Positions 1-8,094 of a stretch of DNA of 64,000 nt are shown piece by piece. This DNA comes from Rhodococcus sp. W8901 (GTDB lineage: Bacteria > Actinomycetota > Actinomycetes > Mycobacteriales > Mycobacteriaceae). Both the position numbers and the translations under genes were made by a program. The notes beneath the pieces are model-generated. The model saw nothing but the letters and a program-made list of their open reading frames with translations. It did not search any database and was not told the DNA's origin. Numbering within the stretch: the first letter of the stretch is position 1; each line of letters opens with the position of its first letter. The stretch is taken from positions 1,240,001 to 1,304,000 of the forward strand of contig NZ_CP054690.1 of assembly GCF_013348805.1 (NCBI RefSeq), in the 5' to 3' direction.

Positions 1-412
1 CGTCGTTGTCCTGGTTGATCGCCACTCCCGTGGCACCGGTGGCCAGGGCGTCGCCGTTAAGGGTTGCGGTGGTCTGAGGAGCGAGGGCGGCAAGAAGCTC
101 TGGGTCGCCGGTGATGCTGCTGGCATCTGCCTTGAGCGTCGCGTGCAGGTTGTCGCCAACCGCGCCGATCTTGGCCTTTGCGTTGTAGACGAGGACATCG
201 CCGGGAACGGCCTTGTAGCTGGAGATGGTGACCGGGCTTCCGCCCTTGGTCCAACCGGGAGTTCCCACGGTCTCGAGGGAGAGCTTGCCGGAGGAGATCG
301 TGCCGCCGTTGAGCGTCTCGGTGTCGCTCCACAGCGCGAATGTGCCGGCACCACCGGCGAGGAGCAGCGCCGCTGCGCCGGCGGCGATTGCGCCCTTGGT
401 CTGCTTGTTCAT
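1..412 (-). CDS. Exported protein with SipW-type (alternate) signal peptide, 3' end outside window
   Basis: The reading frame starts with ATG at 412 and runs off the left edge, giving about 137 residues. It opens MNKQTKGAIAAGAAALLLAG followed by GAGTFALWSDTETLNGGTI. This is the alternate-type signal peptide seen in actinobacterial exported proteins related to TasA/camelysin, where the signal ends in a short W-S-D-T/E motif and may be cleaved by a SipW-like peptidase. The mature part is rich in Gly, Ser and Thr and predicted to be beta-rich. Known relatives are secreted and sometimes assemble into fibres; function here is inferred only. No signal peptidase partner is visible, but the gene continues outside the window. 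Confidence 0.75.
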   Translation of the reverse strand, partial: MNKQTKGAIAAGAAALLLAGGAGTFALWSDTETLNGGTISSGKLSLETVGTPGWTKGGSPVTISSYKAVPGDVLVYNAKAKIGAVGDNLHATLKADASSITGDPELLAALAPQTTATLNGDALATGATGVAINQDND

Positions 413-735
413 GCGGGTGTTCTCGTTTCTTCTGGCCCCAGGACAGGGGTCGTTACAAGGGGTGGTGCGTCGGCACTCAGACACTTGGACCAGTCAAAAC
501 TTTGTTTCACGCATACACCTGGTCGGCGCTTGTCCGGCGCTGGCAGAGCTGGTGGAGCAGATGAACTGGTGGAACAGATCGGCACAACCCCCGCGCTGCG
601 CCGGAGTAATTTGTAGCACCTTCTGCGCCTGGTTGAAGGTGAAACTGGTCAAATGTCCAGTAGAAAGGTTTGTCCTGATCGGTTCAGCTGGTGCGGCAAC
701 GCCGACCAGCACCGACAGCCAGCACTGAACCCCCG
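413..735. other. Intergenic region without gene
   Basis: About 320 bases between the start of the exported-protein gene and the end of the thiamine-diphosphate enzyme gene. It is less GC-rich than the flanks around 480-660. I see no convincing coding frame. It should hold the promoter of the left gene and, at 687-710, a hairpin that could end transcription of the right operon. Confidence 0.5.
687..710 (-). terminator. Possible hairpin terminator after the ThDP enzyme gene
   Basis: Outer arms GCTGGT (687-692) and ACCAGC (705-710) enclose inner arms CGGC (694-697) and GCCG (701-704) with an AAC loop; G693 is bulged. It lies 26 bases past the stop codon of the minus-strand gene. There is no strong T-run, so this is tentative. 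Confidence 0.4.
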
Positions 736-2378
736 TCAGTGCCCCTTGAACGCCTCGGCGAGCCACCACGCGCCGCCGTCGGAGGCGACCTTCGCGTCGA
801 TCAGCAGCGGACGGGTTCGCGGACCCGCGACCCATGCGCGCACCGCGTCGAGGTCGCCGACCGACCGCACCGTGACCGCCTCGGCGCCGTACCCACGGGC
901 GATGGCCGCAATGTCGGTGTCGGGGAAGGTGACCGCCGAATGGTCGGTGCCGGGAGAGTCGAAGTGGTGCACCTCGGCGCCGTACGCGCTGTCGTTGTAG
1001 ACCACCAGCACCATCGGCAGTCCCAGGCGCACCACGGTCTCCAACTCGGAGATCCCCATGAGGAATCCGCCGTCACCGAGCGCCGCGACCGGCAGCCGAT
1101 CCGGTTGTGCCAGTGCGGTGCCGACCGCCGTGGCCAGGCCCAGCCCGATCGACTGGAACGCCTGCGTGAAGCAGAAGCCGAACTCGTCCGGCACCGACAG
1201 GTACGCGCTGGGGTAACCCATGAAGTTGCCGGAGTCCACCGACACCGTCCGCTCCCGCGGCAGGATCACGTCCAGCTCCCGTGAGAGCAGGCGCGGGTCG
1301 ATCGTCGTCGCGGTGGACAGGTCGTCGAACGGCACGTCGTTCCAACGGCCCTGCGCCGCAATGCGCGAGTGCACCTCGTCGCTGCGGTAGCCGCGACCGC
1401 CCTCACGCACCCGCTCGAGCGCGACGGCCGCGGTCTCCCCCGGCAGTCGCCCAGCACACCGAGGTCGATCGGCCGGTTCGCGCCCAGCGCCGAGTCCTCG
1501 ATGTCCACCTGCACGACGGTGGCCTCCGGGCCGATGAGCGACCCGTGCCGCATGGTCCACATGTTCAACGCGCAGCCCCAGCCCACGATCACGTCGGCGC
1601 CGGCGATCAGTTCCGCGGTGAGCGGGCTCGAGAAGCCGCCGGAGATGCCGAGCGAGAACGGATCTCCCTCGAACAAACCGTTGGCCACCGCCGACGTCGC
1701 GACCAGCGCGCCGACCTCATCCGCGAGCGCCGCGATCTGCGGGCCGGCATCGCGGGCGCCGCGCCCGGCGACGAACACCGGCCGCTGCGCCTTGTCCAGC
1801 ACCGACACCAGCGCGTGGAGCGCGTCCACGTCGGGTCGGATGCGCTGCACCGGCGGCAGCAGCGGAACCGTCCACGAATCCGGCGCCGGCGCCTCCTGCA
1901 CGTCCAGCGGCAGGCTCAGTACCACCGTCCGGCGCTCCCGCACCGCCGTGCGGTACGCGCGGACGGTGTCGGCCACCGCCGACGCCGCCGAATGCACCCG
2001 CTCGGCGACGGCACCGACGCTGCGCGCCAACGCGTCCTGGTCGATCCGGAAGTTCGACCGCACCGCCGCGCCCGCGGTGTCGGCGGTGCGCACGATCAGC
2101 GGCGTGCGGCTCTTGGCCGCCTCACCGATCCCCGTCAGCGCATTGGTCAGCCCGCACCCCTGGTGGGTGGTGACGACCGCGGGCAGCTCCGACATGCGCG
2201 AGTACGCGTCGGCCATGGTCGCGGCCCCGCCCTCGTGCCGGGCCGCGACGAACGGCACCCCCGCCGCGATCAGGGCGTTGGTGACCGCGAAGTTGCCGCT
2301 GCCCACCACCCCGAACGCGTGACCGATCCCGAGGTCGGCGAGGGTGCGACCGACCAGCTGCGCGACGGTGGAACTCAT
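736..2378 (-). pseudogene. Thiamine-diphosphate-dependent enzyme (acetolactate synthase-like), frameshifted
   Basis: Two frames together encode a full-length (about 547 aa) ThDP enzyme of the acetolactate synthase/benzoylformate decarboxylase superfamily. The N-terminal part starts at ATG 2378 and has the PYR-domain glutamate in FVAARHEGGAATMADAYSR. The C-terminal part ends at 736 and carries the cofactor motif GDGG...YNDSAYG of the PP domain. The frames change near 1440-1450, after LGVLGD and before PGETAAVALERV, so one base appears to be missing there. Either the gene is disrupted or the assembly has an error beside a G/C run. Its start overlaps the stop of the upstream cyclase gene (ATGA), so the two form an operon. 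Substrate is unknown. Confidence 0.75.
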
Positions 2379-3151
2379 GCGCGCTCGACCAGTGCGAACA
2401 CGCGTGCCGGGCTGCCGGTTCCGCCGACGATCGGCAGCGGCGACGCCACCAGCACCGCGCCCAGCGTCGGCAGCTTGTCGACGTTGCGCAGCTGCGTCAG
2501 GCCGTACTTGTCGTGGCCCAGCAGGAAGTAGTGCGCTGGGAACATCGGGTCGAAGCCGCCCGCGATGCCGGCGTCGATGCCGACCGTCTCCACACCGAAC
2601 CCGGTGATGGGGCTCGACTCGGCCAGCCATTTGGCCGCCGCCACCGACAGGCCGGGGGTGTGCGGGCCGTCGGCGTCCGCGTTCGCGAAACGCACCGGGT
2701 CGCTGCCCCGCTCGCCCCAGCCGGTGCGCAGGATCGGCCACGCGCCGTCGGGCAGCGGGCCGTGCTCGGCCTCCCACGCCTCGATGTGTTCCACCTCGAG
2801 CACGAAGTCCGGGTTCGCCTCCACCTCGGCGGTGACGTCGATGACCGCGACCGGACCGATCAGCCGCTCCGGCGGAATCTGGTCGACGCTGGCGCCGTCC
2901 CGCCCGGTGATCCAGTGCGTCGGCGCATCCAGATGGGTGCCGGTGTGCTCGCCGGTGTGCAGGTTGTTCCACGCCCACATCGGGCCGTCGTCGTCGAAGT
3001 TGCTGACCGTCTCGAGCGCCGCCGGAATGGTGTTGGCGAACGGCTCCGGCAGATGCAGGACCGGGGTGTCCGAGCAGAGCGGCGCGGTCAGGTCGAGCAC
3101 CTCGATGCTCTTGGAGCCGATCTTGGTGAGCAGGTCGGTCAGCGTCGTCAC
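2375..3151 (-). CDS. Cyclase family protein (kynurenine formamidase-like metal hydrolase)
   Basis: A 258-residue protein of the cyclase/Kfa family (PF04199). The metal-binding signature [16 protein letters not shown] is clear in the first third of the protein, followed by [12 protein letters not shown] and [12 protein letters not shown], both typical of the family. Members hydrolyse N-formylkynurenine, isatin or related cyclic amides using Mn or Zn. I chose the GTG at 3151 because the translation [21 protein letters not shown] begins the family-conserved region; the longer upstream frame reads into Arg-rich, non-conserved sequence. It is the first gene of a two-gene operon with the ThDP enzyme, suggesting that a ring-opened keto-acid product is passed on, but the pathway is not identified. 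Confidence 0.85.
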   Translation of the reverse strand: MTTLTDLLTKIGSKSIEVLDLTAPLCSDTPVLHLPEPFANTIPAALETVSNFDDDGPMWAWNNLHTGEHTGTHLDAPTHWITGRDGASVDQIPPERLIGPVAVIDVTAEVEANPDFVLEVEHIEAWEAEHGPLPDGAWPILRTGWGERGSDPVRFANADADGPHTPGLSVAAAKWLAESSPITGFGVETVGIDAGIAGGFDPMFPAHYFLLGHDKYGLTQLRNVDKLPTLGAVLVASPLPIVGGTGSPARVFALVERA

Positions 3152-3431
3152 TATCTCGTCCCATCGGTCGTGGAGGGGTCGTCGGAGGGGTCGGGCCCGC
3201 CGAGCACCCCGACCATCTGCACAGTATCGAGCACGACGCCGACGAACCGACCGCCCGGTCACTCGGTCGAGAGGCCGCCGCGTGCTGGGAAAGGAGGATG
3301 CCGGGCAGCTGGCCAGGCGGGTACACTCGGCCATTCACGCGTCCCGCACTCCGAGTGGGGCGCGTTGTTTTGCATGTATCCACGCGCGCGCTCAACGACG
3401 AGTGCGGCAGGCAGATGAGCGGGTGAACACG

Positions 3432-3845
3432 GTGCCTACCGGCAAGGTGAAGTGGTACGACGTCGAGAAGGGTTTCGGCTTCCTGTCCCAGGAAGAGGGG
3501 GAGGACGTCTACGTCCGCGCAGCGGCGCTGCCCGAAGGCGTCGAGGGCCTCAAGGCCGGCCAGCGCGTCGAATTCGGCATGGCAGCCGGACGCCGCGGCC
3601 CGCAGGCGCTGAGCGTCAAGGTGCTCGATCCGGCGCCGACGCTGCGTCAGAGCGGCGGCGCGCGCAAGGAGGCCGTGGCCCGCAAGCACTCGCCCGACGA
3701 ACTGCACGGCATGGTCGAGGACATGATCACGCTGCTCGAGGCCAAGATCCAGCCGGACCTGCGCAAGGGCAAGTACCCGGACCGCAAGACCGCGCAGCGG
3801 ATCTCCGAGGTGGTGCGCGCCGTGGCGCGCGAGCTCGACAGCTGA
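3432..3845 (+). CDS. cspB: Cold-shock-domain protein (CspB/Rv0871 type)
   Basis: A 137-residue protein with an N-terminal cold-shock domain: [20 protein letters not shown] contains the RNP1 core KGFGF and is followed by DVYVR (RNP2-like). After the beta-barrel comes a helical tail with [20 protein letters not shown], characteristic of the long mycobacterial form rather than the 67-residue CspA. It is expected to bind single-stranded RNA or DNA. The GTG at 3432 gives [10 protein letters not shown], which matches the usual start; an in-frame GTG at 3423 would add three residues. It is monocistronic and followed by a perfect palindromic terminator. Confidence 0.9.
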   Translation: MPTGKVKWYDVEKGFGFLSQEEGEDVYVRAAALPEGVEGLKAGQRVEFGMAAGRRGPQALSVKVLDPAPTLRQSGGARKEAVARKHSPDELHGMVEDMITLLEAKIQPDLRKGKYPDRKTAQRISEVVRAVARELDS

Positions 3846-3876
3846 GTGGACTCACTGCGGTAAGCAGTCGCTGACA

Positions 3877-3924
3877 GACGAAACGGGAGCCCTCCGATGA
3901 TCATCGGAGGGCTCCCGTTTCGTC
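3877..3924. terminator. Bidirectional terminator between cspB and the DUF2771 gene
   Basis: A 48-base perfect palindrome: the 24-base arm at 3877-3900 (GACGAAACGGGAGCCCTCCG...) is repeated in inverse at 3901-3924, with AAA/TTT steps near the outside on both strands. It lies between two convergent genes, 31 bases after the cspB stop and 10 bases before the end of the DUF2771 gene, so it can serve both. Confidence 0.85.
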
Positions 3925-3934
3925 GTTCCTGGGG

Positions 3935-4435
3935 TCAGGAGGCCGGGGCGACCTGTCCGCCGCCGGGCATCGGGATGGTCTGCAGGGCCCACACCGGTGC
4001 CAGCCCGCCCTGCGCGGGAAGCTGGATGATGGCGCTGATCAACTGCTCGCCCGGATTGCCGGGCACCGTCACCGCCCACGCCTCGCCGGGGGTGTAGTCG
4101 CGGTAGCCCTCGAAGATCTCGCCGGTCTTCGGGTTACCGATCTGGACGTTGAGACGCCAGTCGGAGTCCGCGACCTCCTTGGGCAGCGACAGCTGCAGCG
4201 GGTAGCCCTCGGGCACGTGGAGTTCGACGATCTCGAGCCCCTCGCACTGCAGCGTCTGGTCGCAGAACCCCGGCGTGGCCGAGACGGTCTCCTGCTTCGA
4301 GTACGCGGTGATGGTCGGCAGCTTCTCCTCCGACTGACCGACGAGGTAGGCGACGACCCCTGCAAGACCGGCCGCCGCGACCACCACTAGGGCCGCGATC
4401 AGCGCGACAATCTTTTTCGTCCGGTCCTGCATCAT
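3935..4435 (-). CDS. DUF2771 membrane-anchored exported protein (Rv0875c-like)
   Basis: 166 residues with one N-terminal membrane segment (KKIVALIAALVVVAAAGLAG, about residues 7-35) and an extracytoplasmic domain with two cysteines (PGFCDQTLQCEG) that could form a disulfide. There is no lipobox. The family is restricted to mycolate-producing actinobacteria and has no known function. The neighbouring MFS transporter gene ends 24 bases upstream of this start on the same strand, so the two are probably co-transcribed, as Rv0876c-Rv0875c are in mycobacteria. Two possible ATG codons are adjacent at the start (MMQD). Confidence 0.85.
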   Translation of the reverse strand: MMQDRTKKIVALIAALVVVAAAGLAGVVAYLVGQSEEKLPTITAYSKQETVSATPGFCDQTLQCEGLEIVELHVPEGYPLQLSLPKEVADSDWRLNVQIGNPKTGEIFEGYRDYTPGEAWAVTVPGNPGEQLISAIIQLPAQGGLAPVWALQTIPMPGGGQVAPAS

Positions 4436-4459
4436 GGAATCCGTTTCTCGTTCGGTGGA

Positions 4460-6259
4460 TCAGTCGGCACGAGGGCTGTGGCCGACGGTGGTCTCCTGGT
4501 TCACGTGCTCCGGTCGCTTGCCGCCCAGTCCCGGCAGCAGCGAGGCGCCGCGGTACGTGAGGACGGTCTGCACCAGCCCGATCGTAAGCACCACCGACAC
4601 GACCGTGAAACCGATCCACAGTTCGGTGGGCAGCAGGACGCCCATCGCGCCGCCGATGACCCAGCTGAGCTGCAGGACGGTCTCGGACCGGCCGAAACCG
4701 GATGCGATGGACTCTTCGGGCAGGTCTTGCTGCAGCGACGCGTCCAGCGACACCTTCGCCAGGGCGCTGGCGGCCGATGCCACGAGCGCTGCGAGCGCCG
4801 CGGTGAGCAGGTTACCGGTGACCGCCGCGATGATCGCGACGACCGTCACCGCGATCGTGCAGCGCAGCACCATCACCGCGGGCCGCCCCAGCTCCAGCCG
4901 GGCGCCGGCGGCATTGCCGGCGAAGTTGCCGATGCCGGCGGCCGCGCCGACCAGGCCGAGCATCGCGGCCTGCATCAGCGCCGCGTGTTCGGTGCTGGCC
5001 TTCGCGACGAACGCGATGTACAGCGTCAGGAATCCGGTGAGCACGCGGATGGTGCCGTTGCCCCACAGTCCGGTGACCACCACGCGGCCCAGGGGTTGGC
5101 GTCGCTTGTCCGGTTTGACGCTCGCCACGGCGGACACGTCGATCAGTTCGGTGGGGGAGTCGTCGCCGTGGAAGGTCAGCGTGGCCGGCACCTCACCCTC
5201 GGTGACCTCCACCCACGCCGGGATCCGCATGCTCAGGTAGGCGCCGAACGCGGTGATGAGCGCGGCCAACCAGAGCGCCCCGGTGGACCCGGTGACCAGC
5301 GCGAGGGCGCCGGCCAGCGCGCCCGCGCCGATGGTGCCGCCGAGCAGGCCGAACACCGTCAGCCGCGAATTGACCCGCACCAGATCGATTTCCGGTGGCA
5401 GCACACGAGGGGTCACGGCGCTCTTGAGGACCGAGAACGATTTGCTGAGCACCATCATGCCCAGCGCACACGGGTAGAGCGCCCAGCTGTCGAAGTTGAA
5501 GACGAGGACGAGCGCGAGCACCGTCCGCAGCGCGAACGACGACGCCAGCGCGATCCGGCGACCCCGCTGCAGGCGGTCGAGCGCCGGGCCGATCAGCGGG
5601 GCGATCACCGCGAACGGCGCGATCGTGATCAACAGGTACAGCGCGACCTTGGTCTTGTCCTCGCCGGTGGCCGCCGAGAAGAACAGCGTGTTGGCCAGCG
5701 CCACGGCGATCGCGGCGTCGGTCGCGAAGTTCGCCATCACCGCGTACGTGAGGGCGGTGAGCCCGGACTTGTCGGCGCCGTCCGCGGTCGCAGCCCGCCG
5801 GAACGTCGCGATGCTCTTGTTGGTCAGCTCGCGGCTGCGCATCGCGGCGACCCGGGTGACCGTCAGCTTCCGCGGCATCGGCCGCGGCTTGGGTGCCCCG
5901 TCGTCGGTGTCGGCCTCGAGCGCCTCCGCGTCCTGCTTGGAGAACCGTCGGGTCGACTGCTCCTGGTGTTCGGGCGGCTGCTCCACGCGCGCGGTCTCGT
6001 CGGGGCCCGGCGCGGCCTGCCCGTTCCGGTCCTGCCCGGTGCGGCTCGGCTCGCCCTGGCTGTGTCCGTTCGGTCCCGGCGGGATCCGATCGGTGGGCGC
6101 GGACCGGTCGACGGGATGCAGCGGGGGCAGCGGAGTGCGCCGGGCGGTGGCACGTCGCGCGGGCGGATAGTTGTCGTAGCCGGGGTGTCGCGGGGGCGCG
6201 GGGATACGCGGGTCCTGCCCACGCCGGTCGGCGTCGTGGGGTTCGCGAGGTCCGGTCAC
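4460..6259 (-). CDS. MFS-type membrane transporter with long N-terminal tail (Rv0876c-like)
   Basis: 599 residues. The first ~130 residues are rich in Pro, Arg and Gln and are likely cytoplasmic and disordered. About twelve hydrophobic segments follow, starting near LTALTYAVMANFATDAAIAV, with an MFS-like loop between segments 2 and 3 (LDRLQRGRRIAL). The central loop is long and charged. The substrate is unknown; mycobacterial orthologues are uncharacterised. I chose the GTG at 6259 (VTGPREPHDADRRG); the open frame extends to an ATG at 6298. The C-terminus is polar. It is followed after 24 bases by the DUF2771 gene, which may encode an accessory surface partner. Confidence 0.85.
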   Translation of the reverse strand: MTGPREPHDADRRGQDPRIPAPPRHPGYDNYPPARRATARRTPLPPLHPVDRSAPTDRIPPGPNGHSQGEPSRTGQDRNGQAAPGPDETARVEQPPEHQEQSTRRFSKQDAEALEADTDDGAPKPRPMPRKLTVTRVAAMRSRELTNKSIATFRRAATADGADKSGLTALTYAVMANFATDAAIAVALANTLFFSAATGEDKTKVALYLLITIAPFAVIAPLIGPALDRLQRGRRIALASSFALRTVLALVLVFNFDSWALYPCALGMMVLSKSFSVLKSAVTPRVLPPEIDLVRVNSRLTVFGLLGGTIGAGALAGALALVTGSTGALWLAALITAFGAYLSMRIPAWVEVTEGEVPATLTFHGDDSPTELIDVSAVASVKPDKRRQPLGRVVVTGLWGNGTIRVLTGFLTLYIAFVAKASTEHAALMQAAMLGLVGAAAGIGNFAGNAAGARLELGRPAVMVLRCTIAVTVVAIIAAVTGNLLTAALAALVASAASALAKVSLDASLQQDLPEESIASGFGRSETVLQLSWVIGGAMGVLLPTELWIGFTVVSVVLTIGLVQTVLTYRGASLLPGLGGKRPEHVNQETTVGHSPRAD

Positions 6260-6320
6260 CCCCCAATTCTGTCCTAGTCCCCGGACATTGCACGACACGG
6301 GCGGTCTGTTCCAGCTAGTT

Positions 6321-6357
6321 CGGACGTGTCGGATGCGTCACGCGCTCGTCACGTCCG
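6321..6357 (-). terminator. Possible terminator after the glutaminyl cyclase gene
   Basis: Inverted arms CGGACGTG (6321-6328) and CACGTCCG (6350-6357) lie directly downstream of the minus-strand stop codon at 6361. The 21-base loop is long and there is no T-run, so the call is weak. Confidence 0.35.
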
Positions 6358-6360
6358 CCC

Positions 6361-7182
6361 TCAGGCGACGAACCGGACCTCGAACATGCGCGGCCACAGC
6401 TTCCCGGTCACGAGGAAGCGGTCGGTGCCCGGAATCTGGGCGATGCCGTTGAGGACGTCGATGTCGCGGCTCTCACCGGACGGCAGGGCCTCGCGCAGCG
6501 CGGCGGCATCGATCCGGCCGACCGCCACTCCGGTCGCGGGATCGATCCGCAGGATGGTGTCGGTCTGCCACACATTCGCGTATACGAAACCGTCACTGCT
6601 GCATTCGAGTTCGTTGAGCTGATCGATCGCCCGGCCGTCGAGCGTGACATCCACCGACCCCGTCGGCTCGAACGTCGCGGGATCACGGAACGTCAGGGAG
6701 TCCGAGCCGTTGCTCATCACCAGGCGATCCGGTTGCGCGCACAGCCCCCACCCCTCGCCGTCGTACCGGACCTGCTGCTTTTGGGTGAGCGTGTCCCGGT
6801 CGCGCGCGACCGCGACACCGTCCTTCCAGGTGAGCTGCCACACCGTGTCGCCGACGACGGTGATCCCCTCGCCGAACATCGGGCGCATCAGATCGGCACG
6901 CGCCCGCTCGGCGCCGGTGTCGAACTCGGTGGCCCGCACCCACGACCGGCCCACCCGGCCGGTGCTCTCGTACAGCGTGCCGTCGGAGATCTCGAGGCCC
7001 TGCGTGAACGCGTCCGGGTCGTGCGGAAGCTCGCGGACGATCTCCGGGCGCAGCGATTGGGCGATGGTCGCGCCCTCCGGCGGGGTGCCGTCGTCGGTGC
7101 TTGCGGTGCAGCCGGCGAGCAGCGCAACAGCCAGCACGGACACTCCGACAGCGACGGGATACGGGGTGCGACGCCGATTCAC
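6361..7182 (-). CDS. Glutaminyl-peptide cyclotransferase lipoprotein
   Basis: 273 residues. The N-terminus has a basic start, a hydrophobic stretch and a lipobox (ALLAGC), so this is a lipoprotein anchored outside the membrane. The body is the plant-type glutamine cyclotransferase fold (PF05096, a beta propeller): DPDAFTQGLEISDGTLYEST is the family signature, with later blades such as QLTWKDGVAVARDRDTL and LNELECSSDGFVYANVWQTD. The family converts N-terminal glutamine of exported peptides to pyroglutamate. The GTG at 7182 was chosen because it gives a proper signal sequence. It is divergent from the DUF3027 gene. Confidence 0.88.
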   Translation of the reverse strand: MNRRRTPYPVAVGVSVLAVALLAGCTASTDDGTPPEGATIAQSLRPEIVRELPHDPDAFTQGLEISDGTLYESTGRVGRSWVRATEFDTGAERARADLMRPMFGEGITVVGDTVWQLTWKDGVAVARDRDTLTQKQQVRYDGEGWGLCAQPDRLVMSNGSDSLTFRDPATFEPTGSVDVTLDGRAIDQLNELECSSDGFVYANVWQTDTILRIDPATGVAVGRIDAAALREALPSGESRDIDVLNGIAQIPGTDRFLVTGKLWPRMFEVRFVA

Positions 7183-7242
7183 CGGACCAGCATGACAGCC
7201 CGCACGAGCACGGTCCGGACCCAGTGCGGCAAGATGGACATT

Positions 7243-8094
7243 GTGAGTGTTACGTCGTCTCCAGAGAGCGCCGTCGTGCGCCCCGTCCTCGCCGAAGCCG
7301 TCGAGCCTGCCCGAGCGGCACTGACCGCGCTCGGTGAGGGTGGTGTGGGGAAGCACCTGGGCGTGACCGGGGAGGACTTCTGCGCGGCCACCCACCGGTT
7401 CGAGGCCGAGCTTCCGGGCTATCGCGGCTGGCAGTGGGCCGTCGTGGTGGCCGCAGCCCCCGACTCCGATCGGGTGACGATCAGCGAGTTGGCGCTGCTG
7501 CCGGGACCCGACGCGCTCGTCGCCCCCGAATGGCTGCCGTGGGATCAGCGAGTCCGTCCCGGCGACCTGTCGCCCGGCGACCTGCTGGCGCCGCCCGCCG
7601 GCGACCCCCGTCTGGTGCCGGGGTACGTCGCGACCGGCGATCCCGAGGTGGACGACGTCGCGCTCGAGATCGGGCTGGGCCGCAAGCAGGTCATGAGCCG
7701 CGAGGGTCGACTGGAGTGCGCCGAGCGTTGGCACGACGGCGACTTCGGACCGGACTCGGACATGGCGAAGGCCGCGCCGTCCACGTGTGACCTGTGCGGT
7801 TTCTATCTGCCGCTGTCCGGTTCGCTGCACGCGGCGTTCGGCGTGTGCGGAAACGAGATGGCCGCCGACGGTCACGTCGTGCACGCCGCGCACGGCTGCG
7901 GCGCGCATTCCGACACCACCCTGCCGACCGGTGCCGGCACCCCGCGCTACGACGCGTACGACGACGCCGCCGTCGAGGTCGTCGAGATCGAGCGCCCGGT
8001 CGCGCCCGAGGCACAGGCCGAGGCGACCGCCGAGATGCAGGCCGACGAGCCCACCGATCCCGAGCCCCCGCTGGACCCGGCATCGACCAGCTGA
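7243..8094 (+). CDS. DUF3027 protein (Rv0877-like)
   Basis: 283 residues. The N-terminal two thirds match the conserved actinobacterial DUF3027 domain: YRGWQWAVVVAAAP, PEWLPWDQRVRPGDLSPGDL and a cysteine/histidine-rich part with CDLCGFYLPLSG and CGNEMAADGHVVHAAHGCGAH, which looks like a metal site. The C-terminal 50 residues are acidic and repetitive (Glu/Ala/Pro). Function is unknown. The GTG at 7243 is preferred; ATG 7234 is in frame three codons upstream. The stop overlaps the start of the next gene, which argues for translational coupling. Confidence 0.85.
   Translation: MSVTSSPESAVVRPVLAEAVEPARAALTALGEGGVGKHLGVTGEDFCAATHRFEAELPGYRGWQWAVVVAAAPDSDRVTISELALLPGPDALVAPEWLPWDQRVRPGDLSPGDLLAPPAGDPRLVPGYVATGDPEVDDVALEIGLGRKQVMSREGRLECAERWHDGDFGPDSDMAKAAPSTCDLCGFYLPLSGSLHAAFGVCGNEMAADGHVVHAAHGCGAHSDTTLPTGAGTPRYDAYDDAAVEVVEIERPVAPEAQAEATAEMQADEPTDPEPPLDPASTS

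Noticed and set aside
4478-6277. A 599-codon plus-strand open frame opposite the MFS transporter
   Set aside because: Composition is antisense-like (Arg/Gly/His/Asp) and no membrane segments or domains appear; the minus-strand product has twelve helices.
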